Shown: positions 27,014 to 35,342 of the stretch, piece after piece | How the letters are laid out: every line of letters starts with the position of its first letter | Position numbering within the stretch: the stretch's first letter is position 1 | Source of the DNA: Pseudodesulfovibrio sp. JC047 | Lineage (GTDB): Bacteria; Desulfobacterota; Desulfovibrionia; Desulfovibrionales; Desulfovibrionaceae | Assembly: GCF_010468615.1 (NCBI RefSeq) | Contig: NZ_WUEH01000009.1 | Location: forward strand, 62,001-126,000 | DNA length: 64,000 nt | Reading direction: 5' to 3' | Made by a program: the position numbers and the translations under genes | The notes under the pieces: model-generated | Databases searched by the model: none | What the model saw: only the letters and a program-made list of their open reading frames with translations | Told to the model about the DNA's origin: nothing

Positions 27014-30000
27014 GTGAGTGATACGGCAAGAGAGGGACTGGTGAAGTTTTTATCCCGGCCACGACAGCGAGGAAACAGATCGCTTGTACAACATTTGACG
27101 GTCAGTCTGGTGTGTGTGCTCGCCGCGACTGCTTTGGCCATTTCTTCCGTCATTTTTCTTGTCTTATATGAAAAATCGCAAACGCAGTTTGAACAACGAT
27201 CAAACGAAGCGTTGACGCATTTGTCCAACAGCCTCGAGTCCTATCTGTGGCACATGGAAGAAGAATCTGTCGTTAGCCTGTGCGAGGCCTTTTCCAAAAT
27301 TGATATTGTCGTTTTCATCAATGTTGTCGATCACCGTGGCAACGAGGTCTATTCCTTTGGGACGATCGAAGAGGGAGAGACGATCGTCAAGGAAAAGAGC
27401 ATCCAATATGAGAATGTCGAAGTCGGATACATCCGGCTCGGTCTGACTCCGAGTGTTTTTGAGGAAAAGGTCTTTGCGACGACTTGGATCAGCCTCTTGT
27501 CTTTATTGTTCGTGGCCATTGTGCTCGGGGTGTTTACCAAATTGGTGCTCGACAAGAATTTGCGATTGCCGTTGGGCCAATTGATTAAGCGGATCGACAG
27601 TATTTCTGCGGGAGAATATGACCAGCACGAGGAAGTGGACAACCTGTTGGAGATGAGTACGATTCTTTCGAAGTTCAATGAAATGGCCGGAAAGGTCCGC
27701 TTTCGCGAAGACCAGTTGCGATTGAGCGAAGAAAAATATCGGCGATTGTTTGAAACCACGACCGAAGGGATCATTGTCATCGACAAGAACAGGCGGTTGA
27801 CCATGGTCAACAGTGTGCTGGCAACCATGCTTGGATGTACTGAGATGGAATTGTACGGCAAGCCCATCAGGGAATTGTTGCATCCTGATGACCTGGACCA
27901 TCATGATCTTGAAATGGAAAAACGGGTTCAGGGCTATTCGGCGCAGTATGAGCGGCGTTTTGTTCACAAGGACGGGCATATTGTCTGGACGATCGTTTCA
28001 TCAAGTCCCATGCTCGGTATGGATGGGGCCTTTGAAGGATCGTTCGGGATGATTACCAATATTTCCGATTTGCGGAAGGCGCAGGCTGAATTGAAGATCG
28101 CCTATGATGAGATGGAACAGCGCGTCATTCATCGGACAGAGGAATTGAACAAGACAAACCGGTTGTTGACGTCGGAAATCCATATTCGCAAGCAGACCGA
28201 AAAAGCCATTATTGATGCCAAGGAAGCGGCAGAAGAGGCGACCAAAGCCAAGAGCGAATTCCTCGCCAATATGAGTCATGAGATTCGCACGCCCATGAAT
28301 GCGATTATCGGCATGACACATCTGACGAAGATGACCGACTTGTCCGCCACGCAGAAGGATTATCTCAACAAGATCGATATTTCCGCCAAATCATTGCTTG
28401 GTATCATCAACGACGTGTTGGATATGTCCAAGATCGAAGCGGGGATGCTTCGAGTTGAATCTGTCGGGTTTTCCATCAATCAGGTCCTGGAGCAATTGAC
28501 CACCATTATTTCACCACGTGCGAGTGAAAAGAAGCTCGAATTCCTTATTAATGTGGACACGGATGTGCCAAATATGGTTGTGGGTGACTCCATGCGGTTG
28601 GCGCAGATCCTGATTAATCTTTGCAACAATGCGGTCAAATTCACTGAGAACGGTGCGGTTGTCCTTTCCATTCTCCCCCTTGAACTGGATGCAACGCAGG
28701 CCTCGTTACGGTTCATGGTCAAAGATGATGGAATAGGAATTCAGGAAGATCAGATCGAAGAACTTTTTCAGCCATTTACCCAGGCGGATGCCTCCACCAC
28801 CCGGAAATATGGCGGGACTGGATTGGGACTCAACCTGTGCAATCAGTTGGTCAGTCTGATGGGTGGGAAGATCGGTGTGGAAAGTGAACCGGGCAAGGGA
28901 AGTCTTTTCTGGTTTGAAATAACAGTCCCCATTGCCACCTCGCAAGAGGAGCAGGTTTTGCTCCCGAGTGAGTTGCAGGGAAAACGGGTTCTGGTGGTGG
29001 ACGACAACGCGACGTCTCAGGTTATTTTGAAAGGCATGTTGGAGCATATGGGACTTCAGGTCTCCCTCGCTGATTCGGGTGAGGAAGCCATTGATCTGCT
29101 TCGACTGTCCGCTGAAGACGGAAAGTATGATCTTTTGGTGATTGATTGGCGAATGCCGGGGATGGACGGGGTAGAAACTGCGCGGGCCATTGCAGCCGAT
29201 GCGGCCATCGTGTCCAAACCACCCATGTTCATGGTTTCGGCTTACGGGAATGCCTCCTTGGTGAAAAAAACCAATGAAATGGGGTTCAAGGGATTGTTGT
29301 TCAAGCCTATCAACCAATCGTTCCTGTTCAATCTTGTGGTGGAAACATTGGGCAAGGATATGGTCACAAGCGGCGATACCACGGTGTGCGAAGTCGTGAC
29401 AGATTCTTTGGGTGGAACCCGAATTTTGCTGGTGGAAGATAATGAGATCAATCGTCAGGTGGCCATGGAGATATTGTCCTCCGCGAATATTCAGGTCTTT
29501 GAAGCCACTAATGGGCAAGATGCACTGGACTTTCTTGAAAAGACCGAGGTTGATCTGGTTTTGATGGATGTTCAGATGCCTGTCATGGATGGGTATGAAG
29601 CGACCCGCCGTCTTCGGAAGCAGGAGCGGTTCCGGGAGTTGCCCATTATTGCCATGACGGCGCACGCTTTGGTCGAAGATATTGAAAAGAGTCGGTCTGC
29701 CGGTATGAATGGGCATGTTGCCAAGCCGTTTGATCCAGAAGATTTGTTTCAGGTCCTGTCACAGTGGATCGGACAAGGAAGGGATACGGAAGCACTGTCT
29801 TCGTTTGGCGCGGAGGATGCCGTTGCCTGTTCAACGCTGCCCGCATCCCTGGCCGGTATTGATCTTCAGCTTGGATTGAGACGCGCTCGTGGCAATCAGG
29901 AATTGTATAAGAATCTTCTGTTGTTGCTTGATGAAAAGTACGCAGATGCCGGGGAAAAAATTGAAAAGGCGTGGTCGGTGGAAGAGTTCGAGAAGGCGGT

Positions 30001-30439
30001 CGCTCTTGCCCATTCGGTCAAGGGCACATCCGGGATGCTCGGGGCCATGGAATTATTTGAATCTGCCGGGGAGTTGGAACAGGCACTGACCGATCACGCG
30101 GAGAATGTGCCAGAAAAGGTGCGTCAATTTACCGAATATTTATCCACGGTCATACAGAGTATTGCCGTTATCAAGCGAGTGGAGTGCACCAAGACCGTCT
30201 TGAAACAGGCTGGTGACGAAGCCGACTCTGAAACCTTGCTGGCATCGCTTGATGCGTTGAAAGGGCCTTTGTCCGAAGGAGCACCAGTGGAATGCCGTAA
30301 ACAGGCAAAGGCGGTGCAGGCGCTTGTCTGGCCCGGTGAATTTCACGATGATATCGCTCGAATCTTGAAACTCGTGGCAGAGTATGACTTCAAGAAAGCC
30401 CTTGGTCTTGTGGAGGACCTGGAACACCGTCTTATATAA
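27014..30439 (+). CDS. Membrane hybrid histidine kinase with two receivers and an Hpt domain
   Basis: The 1141-residue protein carries a complete phosphorelay. A first membrane helix lies near residues 30-50 and a periplasmic sensor of about 110 residues follows. A second helix (WISLLSLLFVAIVLGVF) and a HAMP domain come next, then a PAS domain (RLFETTTEGIIVIDKN) and a coiled coil. The kinase core has the phospho-acceptor His422 in MSHEIRTPMN, with N and G boxes in NLCNNAVKFTENG and GGTGLGL. Two receivers have phospho-acceptors Asp711 and Asp852, and a C-terminal Hpt domain has His1000 in LAHSVKGTSG. No DNA-binding regulator is adjacent, so its final target is elsewhere. The start is a GTG. 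Confidence 0.93.
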   Translation: MSDTAREGLVKFLSRPRQRGNRSLVQHLTVSLVCVLAATALAISSVIFLVLYEKSQTQFEQRSNEALTHLSNSLESYLWHMEEESVVSLCEAFSKIDIVVFINVVDHRGNEVYSFGTIEEGETIVKEKSIQYENVEVGYIRLGLTPSVFEEKVFATTWISLLSLLFVAIVLGVFTKLVLDKNLRLPLGQLIKRIDSISAGEYDQHEEVDNLLEMSTILSKFNEMAGKVRFREDQLRLSEEKYRRLFETTTEGIIVIDKNRRLTMVNSVLATMLGCTEMELYGKPIRELLHPDDLDHHDLEMEKRVQGYSAQYERRFVHKDGHIVWTIVSSSPMLGMDGAFEGSFGMITNISDLRKAQAELKIAYDEMEQRVIHRTEELNKTNRLLTSEIHIRKQTEKAIIDAKEAAEEATKAKSEFLANMSHEIRTPMNAIIGMTHLTKMTDLSATQKDYLNKIDISAKSLLGIINDVLDMSKIEAGMLRVESVGFSINQVLEQLTTIISPRASEKKLEFLINVDTDVPNMVVGDSMRLAQILINLCNNAVKFTENGAVVLSILPLELDATQASLRFMVKDDGIGIQEDQIEELFQPFTQADASTTRKYGGTGLGLNLCNQLVSLMGGKIGVESEPGKGSLFWFEITVPIATSQEEQVLLPSELQGKRVLVVDDNATSQVILKGMLEHMGLQVSLADSGEEAIDLLRLSAEDGKYDLLVIDWRMPGMDGVETARAIAADAAIVSKPPMFMVSAYGNASLVKKTNEMGFKGLLFKPINQSFLFNLVVETLGKDMVTSGDTTVCEVVTDSLGGTRILLVEDNEINRQVAMEILSSANIQVFEATNGQDALDFLEKTEVDLVLMDVQMPVMDGYEATRRLRKQERFRELPIIAMTAHALVEDIEKSRSAGMNGHVAKPFDPEDLFQVLSQWIGQGRDTEALSSFGAEDAVACSTLPASLAGIDLQLGLRRARGNQELYKNLLLLLDEKYADAGEKIEKAWSVEEFEKAVALAHSVKGTSGMLGAMELFESAGELEQALTDHAENVPEKVRQFTEYLSTVIQSIAVIKRVECTKTVLKQAGDEADSETLLASLDALKGPLSEGAPVECRKQAKAVQALVWPGEFHDDIARILKLVAEYDFKKALGLVEDLEHRLI

Positions 30440-30460
30440 AGTGCCGCATCATAGCCCATG

Positions 30461-30493
30461 AAAAAAGGCGCGTTCAAATTTGAACGCGCCTTT
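30461..30493 (-). terminator. Terminator of SRP RNA
   Basis: The palindrome with arm AAAGGCGCGTTCAAA (30464-30493) is followed on the minus strand by a run of T residues. It may also stop the kinase transcript on the plus strand, though there the T-run is short. Confidence 0.85.
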
Positions 30494-30497
30494 GAGT

Positions 30498-30593
30498 GGA
30501 AACCGGATACCCGGTAACAACCAATACCGCTGCTTCCTTTCGGACCTGACGGAGTTCTCAGCGCAACCGCCACCCGGCTTCCCTCATTCGGGA
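30498..30593 (-). ncRNA. ffs: Signal recognition particle RNA, small bacterial type
   Basis: On the minus strand the SRP domain IV hallmark is present: GTCAGGTCCG, then AAAGGAAGCAGC. The flanking strands pair: GGAAGCCGG (complement of 30574-30582) with CCGGTTTCC (complement of 30498-30506), giving a rod of about 85 bases as in the 4.5S-type RNA. It binds Ffh to target membrane proteins. A good promoter and a terminator frame it. The 5' end is inferred from the promoter; the paired rod itself starts near 30583. Confidence 0.93.
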
Positions 30594-30599
30594 AGAGGT

Positions 30600-30628
30600 T
30601 AACTACAGCGTTTTTGGAGCTTCGTCAA
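30600..30628 (-). promoter_or_regulatory. Promoter of SRP RNA
   Basis: On the minus strand TTGACG (30623-30628), 17 bases, and TAGTTA (30600-30605), the same -10 as at tRNA-Ser. Confidence 0.7.
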
Positions 30629-30724
30629 CTCTTCACAGCCCCCTTTGCTTCATATATTCACTTTTGTTGACAGATTGAACGTGTGGATTTCCTTTTCCTA
30701 CGATTTTTACGGGTATGGTGTCAG

Positions 30725-31654
30725 ATGAAGTGTGGGTTTATTGCGGAGTATATTGAACGGTATTTTATTGTCATTACTGTTGTGTTGTCCGGGGTCGCTT
30801 TGACCTATCCTCCATCGTTTACGTGGATCAAACCTCATATTCCCCTTGGATTGGGCATTATCATGTTTGGGATGGGGTTGACGCTTGAATTCGAGGATTT
30901 TCGAGATATAATGCGCAAGTGGCCTCTTGTTGGCCTTGGGGTGATCTTACAATATACGCTTATGCCCTTGCTTGCGGTGGGGATAGCTTTTGTCTTGAAT
31001 ATCCCCCCGGAAGCGGCCATTGGCCTGATTATCGTCGGAGCGTGTCCGGGGGGAACCGCGTCTAATGTGATTGTCTATTTGGCCAAGGGCAATGTACCGC
31101 TGTCTGTGACCTTGACGTTGGCATCAACCTGTCTGGCACCGCTTTTGACGCCGATCATCGTGTATCTGTTGGTGCAAAAACAGATTCAGCTCGATTTTTG
31201 GGGAATGGTCCAGTCGGTTTTCTGGATTGTTGTTTTTCCCATGCTTGACGGACTGGTTCTGCGCCGACTTTTTCGTAAAAGGCTGGAGCCAATTCTGCGT
31301 TTTTTCCCTTCCCTCTCCATTTTGGTCATCGCTGGACTCATTGCCTGTATTATTGGATTGAATCAGAAAACTTTGCTCGCCATGCCGGTTTTGGTCTGTC
31401 TGGCCGTCATTATTCATAATGGGTGCGGGCTTGTCGCAGGGTACGGGTTGGCTCGGTTGGCCCGGTGCTCCAAGCGGGATGCGCGGACCATTGCTATCGA
31501 AGTGGGGATGCAGAATTCCGGCCTTGGCGTGGCGTTGGCCGTGAAATATTTTGGTGCGCTCAGTGCGTTGCCCGGGGCGTTATTCAGTTTGTGGCACAAT
31601 CTGTCGGGGGTCGCTTTGGCTCGGCGGTGGAAACAGGAGGCAGACGAACGATAA
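30725..31654 (+). CDS. Bile acid:sodium symporter (BASS)-family transporter
   Basis: The 309-residue inner-membrane protein has about nine to ten hydrophobic segments. It shows BASS signatures: LGIIMFGMGLTLEFEDF, then IVGACPGGTASNVIVYLAKGNVPLSVTLT, and near the end EVGMQNSGLGVALA before LPGALFSLWHN. Bacterial members move organic acids, pantoate, pyruvate-like substrates or metals with sodium; the substrate here cannot be told. An alternative GTG start at 30683 would add 14 residues. It stands alone between the SRP RNA and the DUF4198 gene. Confidence 0.88.
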   Translation: MKCGFIAEYIERYFIVITVVLSGVALTYPPSFTWIKPHIPLGLGIIMFGMGLTLEFEDFRDIMRKWPLVGLGVILQYTLMPLLAVGIAFVLNIPPEAAIGLIIVGACPGGTASNVIVYLAKGNVPLSVTLTLASTCLAPLLTPIIVYLLVQKQIQLDFWGMVQSVFWIVVFPMLDGLVLRRLFRKRLEPILRFFPSLSILVIAGLIACIIGLNQKTLLAMPVLVCLAVIIHNGCGLVAGYGLARLARCSKRDARTIAIEVGMQNSGLGVALAVKYFGALSALPGALFSLWHNLSGVALARRWKQEADER

Positions 31655-31690
31655 TTCGGTGCCGTGATTATAAATTTTGTCGTATGATTC

Positions 31691-31724
31691 TTGACAGGTG
31701 TTACAAATACTGTATTAGTAACAT
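31691..31724 (+). promoter_or_regulatory. Promoter overlapped by a NikR-type operator
   Basis: TTGACA (31691-31696) and TATTAG (31713-31718, spacer 16) form the promoter. Over it lies GTGTTAC (31698-31704), 13 bases, and GTAACAT (31718-31724). The consensus proposed for NikR in Desulfovibrio-type bacteria, GTGTTAC-N13/14-GTAACAC, is matched at 13 of 14 positions. A bound nickel repressor would cover the -10 box. Confidence 0.72.
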
Positions 31725-31776
31725 CGATCGATCACGAAAATGGAACTTGTACTCATCAAACAGGAGAAGAGTGACG

Positions 31777-32520
31777 ATGAATGGATTGAGAATCGTACTG
31801 GCAATGGTCTGTGTATTGTGGGCGACAACAGCGTCTGCTCATTTTGGTATGTTGATTCCTGATACGGATGAAACCACGCAGCAGAAACGGACTGTCGAAT
31901 TGACATTGTCCTTTTCTCATCCATTTGAATTGCAGGGCATGGAATTGGAAAAGCCTGCCAAATTTTTCGTGGTTGTCGATGCCGAGAAATCACAGGATTT
32001 GCTGGCGACCCTGACGCAAACCCAGATCATGGGCCAGACCGGCTGGAAAACTTCGTACACACCAAAAACACCTGGAATGTATACTTTTGTTTTTGATCCG
32101 GTCCCATATAAGGAAGACGCGGAAAATAACTACATTCGTCACATCACCAAGGTTGTTGTAGACGGCTTTGGCGAAGGAGAAGGGTGGAATACTCCATTGG
32201 GTCTTGAGACGGAAATCGTGCCGCTCACACGGCCCTTTGGCAATTATGCCGGGAATGTCTTTCAGGGCATTGTTCTGTATCAGGGAGAACCCGCTCCGTT
32301 TACCCGGGTTGAAGTCGAGTATTACAACAAGGATGGCAAGCGGACCGCGCCCAATGAGCGGATGGTCACGCAGGAAGTTCTTGCCGATGCCAATGGTGTT
32401 TTCACTTTTGTCTGCCCGTGGAAAGGGTGGTGGGGATTTGCCGGTTTGACCACGGCAGAGGAACCGTACAAAGGCCGTGAATTGGAACTTGGCGCGGTTA
32501 TCTGGGTCGAAATGCAATAA
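31777..32520 (+). CDS. Periplasmic DUF4198 (nickel-transport-associated) protein
   Basis: The 247-residue protein starts with a signal peptide of about 21 residues (cleavage after ATTASA, leaving an N-terminal His-Phe). The rest matches DUF4198 (PF10670): SAHFGMLIPD, TLSFSHPFE, a transthyretin-like middle, and C-terminal GFAGLTTAEEPYKGRELELGAVIW. This family accompanies ECF-type nickel/cobalt transporters (NikK-like) and probably delivers metal in the periplasm. An N-terminal His after processing would suit metal binding. The NikR-type operator 53 bases upstream strongly supports a nickel role. The start ATG follows AGGAG; a GTG six bases earlier is also possible. Confidence 0.85.
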   Translation: MNGLRIVLAMVCVLWATTASAHFGMLIPDTDETTQQKRTVELTLSFSHPFELQGMELEKPAKFFVVVDAEKSQDLLATLTQTQIMGQTGWKTSYTPKTPGMYTFVFDPVPYKEDAENNYIRHITKVVVDGFGEGEGWNTPLGLETEIVPLTRPFGNYAGNVFQGIVLYQGEPAPFTRVEVEYYNKDGKRTAPNERMVTQEVLADANGVFTFVCPWKGWWGFAGLTTAEEPYKGRELELGAVIWVEMQ

Positions 32521-32538
32521 AAATATGGGCGGTGAATA

Positions 32539-32997
32539 TTAATGCCGCTCTTCTGCGGGCGTGTGTCGGTGCTTTTCAGCGCGTATCCTGAGGAGGATGG
32601 GTGTGATGAATTCATCGGGAAAGGCACCACACACGGCTCCGCAATAGGCTCCGACAATGGAGCCTATGACCAGGTTGGCTCCGTCTGAACTGGATGCCAC
32701 CTGAAGGATCGTTCCCACCACAGCACCGAGAAAAGCCCCCATGGTCCACCCGTCGTGATGGACGCCTCGGTATGGTTTGGCGCCACGCCATGTCCTGAAA
32801 AGATCTTTGAGAAAAAATCCCGTAAATCCACCAAGAAAAGCACCAATAAGCGTTAAGACAACCCCCGGGAAAACCGTGTGCAGGGTGAGTTCTCCCGCTC
32901 GAATGGATCCTTCGACAATGCCCGCCAATCCCCCGGCGGCCAGGGTTCCGTGGAAGCTCTTTTCCTTGATATCTAATGTAGGCATGAAATGGCGCAT
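32539..32997 (-). CDS. Small glycine-zipper membrane protein of unknown function
   Basis: The 152-residue protein has two pairs of Gly-rich hydrophobic segments (GTLAAGGLAGIVEG, VVLTLIGAFLGGFTGFFL, TMGAFLGAVVGTILQVA, VIGSIVGAYCGAVCGAF), a pattern of glycine-zipper membrane proteins. The end is basic/His-rich (RAEKHRHTPAEERH). GGAG lies five bases before the ATG, supporting it as a real gene. I do not recognise a named family. It lies convergent to the DUF4198 gene, separated by 18 bases, and divergent from the FadL-type gene. The His tail and neighbours might suggest metal, but this is speculation. Confidence 0.7.
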   Translation of the reverse strand: MRHFMPTLDIKEKSFHGTLAAGGLAGIVEGSIRAGELTLHTVFPGVVLTLIGAFLGGFTGFFLKDLFRTWRGAKPYRGVHHDGWTMGAFLGAVVGTILQVASSSDGANLVIGSIVGAYCGAVCGAFPDEFITPILLRIRAEKHRHTPAEERH

Positions 32998-33096
32998 GGT
33001 GTCTCCGTGGGCATTTTTTTCCCGGATAGTTCCTCTTCATGTCATGTTGCCAGAATCATGCCGTCCTCTTTTTGCCGTCAAAAGACGAGAAGAATG

Positions 33097-33112
33097 TCAA
33101 ACAAGTGTTTGA
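33097..33112. promoter_or_regulatory. Inverted repeat, putative operator upstream of fadL-type gene
   Basis: TCAAACA-AG-TGTTTGA, a perfect 7-2-7 palindrome about 170 bases before the FadL-type start and about 100 bases before the start of the divergent gene. The half site TGTTTGA recurs at 33188. Confidence 0.5.
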
Positions 33113-33187
33113 AATAGCATAAATGTTTTACATTTTTTTTTGTGTCGGGTACGAGGTGTGAGTTTGTGCAAAATATCATTTTTAATG

Positions 33188-33198
33188 TGTTTGAAACA
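33188..33198. promoter_or_regulatory. Second related palindrome upstream of fadL-type gene
   Basis: TGTTT-G-AAACA is a perfect palindrome sharing the TGTTTGA half site with 33106-33112. The two sites are about 82 bases apart (centre to centre about 88), near eight helical turns. Confidence 0.4.
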
Positions 33199-33283
33199 GG
33201 ATTTCACTCCTGATCTGGGAAGATGTCGAACTCATTGAATAAGACCGCTGTCGCAGGGATGTGGCAGCACTGAAGGGGGAAGG

Positions 33284-34499
33284 ATGAAACGAACATCCGC
33301 CGTTTTTTACTGTAGTTTAGTACTCTGCCTTTTGGCCTCCGCCGCGACGGTTCATGCTGGCGGATTTGCTTTGTATGAGTGGGGTAACAGGGCGCTTGGC
33401 ATGGGAACTGCCAACTACGCCACAGGCAATGACGCTTCTGTCATCGCGTATAACCCGGCTCAGATGACCAAATTGGAAGGGACGAATTTGTACGGCGGTG
33501 TCGCTGTCATTACTCCCATGTCTGATGTGTACATCGATGGGAACAAAAATACGACCAAGAGTGTGTCCCATGCCATTCCGCATGTGTACGCCACGCACCA
33601 GCTCAATGATAAATGGGTCATCGGTATCGGTGAATTCACTCGTTTTGGCCTGGGCACCAAATATGATAAGAATTGGGATGGCAAGACACTGCTCAACGAG
33701 GCCTTGCTGGAATCCTATTCGTTCAACCCGAGCGTGGGCTACCGTGTGAATGATTCCCTGTCTGTGGGCGGTGGTGTCGAGGTCATCAAAGGCTCATTCT
33801 TGCTCAAGAAGGATGTTAACGCCCTTGTTCCCGTCCTTGGCGGGAGTCACACCAAGATTGATGTTGCCGGTACGTCCACTGGTTTCAATCTCGGTATGTT
33901 GTATGATGTCACTGACGCGGTTTCCTTGGCCTTGACGTACCGGTCCTCGGTGCATTTCGTTGGGCATGGCGATGTGCACAGAAGGTCCGGTGAATACCTC
34001 TGGAAACGCGACCCTGACCGCTGATTTTCCGGCGAGTTATACGGCTGGTCTCGGATTCACTCCCATGGAAAATTTGTCCATCGAATTTGACGTGATTTTC
34101 ACGCAGTGGGAACAGTTCGATCGTATTGAATTCGATTTTAGCGGCTCACCGCTTCCCGATACGGTTGAGGATTTCAACTACAAGAACACCTGGCGGTTCC
34201 AGCTTGGTGCGGAATACCTGGTTACCGATGCCTTTGCTCTGCGTGCCGGGTATGTGTATGACCAGTCGCCGATTCGGCATGAGTATACCTCACCCCTGCT
34301 TCCGGCCAATGACCGGAATCTGTTCACGTTGGGTGCTGGATACAAATACGATAACTGGACCTTTGATCTGTCCGGCATGTACATCGTGACCAAAGAGCGT
34401 CACGGCATGAGCATGACTGACGGTGTCGCCACGTATGATGTTGATTTCAAGGGTGGAACCACGTGGGGCGCAGGCCTTTCCGTCGGCTGCTCCTTCTAG
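33284..34499 (+). pseudogene. FadL/OmpP1-type outer-membrane transport protein, split by a frameshift
   Basis: Two overlapping frames together give a protein of about 405 residues of the FadL/TodX (OMPP1) family, which carries hydrophobic molecules across the outer membrane. The first frame (33284-34024) has a signal peptide ending VHA, then GGFALYEWGNRALGMGTANYA and DASVIAYNPAQMTKLEG, the classic N-terminal hatch signature. It ends in nonsense after GHGDVH. The second frame (from about 33960) continues with TEGPVNTSGNATLTADFPASYT and ends in the outer-membrane terminal Phe (VGCSF). The switch, skipping one base, lies near 33979. One extra base by sequencing error or a recent mutation would explain it. 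Both halves keep family patterns, so any mutation is young. Confidence 0.85.
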
Positions 34500-34521
34500 A
34501 TCTTCATGCTATGACGTTTTC

Positions 34522-34551
34522 AAGGCCCCTGCTTCGGCAGGGGCCTTTTAT
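34522..34551 (+). terminator. Terminator after fadL-type gene
   Basis: Stem AAGGCCCCTGC, loop TTCG, arm GCAGGGGCCTT, then TTATT. A TTGACA at 34556 may start the next promoter. Confidence 0.88.
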
Positions 34552-34601
34552 TATATTGACACCCCAACGTCTCTGGTTGAATCTGCTGGAAGAGGAATAC
34601 C

Positions 34602-35342
34602 ATGATTATACTGAATACCCTTTCTTTTACATATCCTTCTGGCGGCGATGTCCTGACTGATATCTCTTTGCATATCCCCCGTGGGGAGCTGGTGGGATTG
34701 GTCGGGGCCAACGGAAGTGGCAAGTCCACATTGTTGTCGTTGATAGCCGGTCTCTATGTTCCCACCGGCGGGGCGATGACTGTTGCCGATAGAGTGTGTC
34801 CGGGAAGCGAAAAATCCATCCGAGCCGTGTGCCGTTTGGTCATGCAGGATGCAGATTTGCAGATTCTTGGCGGGACTGTCGAAGAAGATATGCTTATGGG
34901 GAGAAAGCGCGACGAGGGCTCGGTGGCCAGGGCCAAGGCCATGGCAGGTCGATTCAACCTTTTGTCGGCATGGGAACGCCCTGTTCAGACGTTGTCGTGG
35001 GGAATGAAACGGAAGTTGTGTCTGGCAACGGCGCTTTTGGACAACCCGACAATTTTGTTGCTGGACGAGCCGTTGAGTGGATTGGACTATTCGGGTGTGC
35101 GGGAGATGCGCGCCATAATTCAAGAAAATCATCAGGCCGGATTGACACAGATTGTGTCGTCACATGATCTGGAAAGTTTCATTGATCTGGTCGATTCGCT
35201 GGCAGTCCTTGATGCCGGGCGGCTGGTTGATTTCGGTCCCCCGGAATCGGTGCTTGATCGAGTTCGGGACCATGGGGTCAGACCGCCTCGTTCATGGAGC
35301 GTTGATCGATGCATTGGCTCCTGGGATGTGGTGGCTGACTAA
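34602..35342 (+). CDS. Energy-coupling factor transporter ATPase (CbiO/EcfA-like)
   Basis: The 246-residue ABC ATPase has Walker A GANGSGKST near residue 36-44, a Q-loop (VMQDADLQ, with the D-x-Q-x-x typical of ECF ATPases), Walker B TILLLDEP and H-loop SSHDL. The signature motif is LSWGMKRK instead of LSGGQ, a degenerate form. It powers uptake of a metal or vitamin together with the permease downstream, whose start overlaps its stop (TAATG). No substrate-binding (CbiM/NikM or other S) component lies beside it. DUF4198 and its nickel operator 2 kb upstream hint at nickel or cobalt, but group-II ECF sharing of S components is also possible. Confidence 0.9.
   Translation: MIILNTLSFTYPSGGDVLTDISLHIPRGELVGLVGANGSGKSTLLSLIAGLYVPTGGAMTVADRVCPGSEKSIRAVCRLVMQDADLQILGGTVEEDMLMGRKRDEGSVARAKAMAGRFNLLSAWERPVQTLSWGMKRKLCLATALLDNPTILLLDEPLSGLDYSGVREMRAIIQENHQAGLTQIVSSHDLESFIDLVDSLAVLDAGRLVDFGPPESVLDRVRDHGVRPPRSWSVDRCIGSWDVVAD

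Noticed and set aside
31423-31776. N-terminal extension of the DUF4198 protein by 118 codons
   Set aside because: It would overlap the symporter gene and place the signal peptide internally; the ATG at 31777 with AGGAG upstream fits.
33960-34024. Programmed frameshift in the FadL-type gene
   Set aside because: No slippery site, stimulator or internal Shine-Dalgarno near the switch; error or mutation is simpler.
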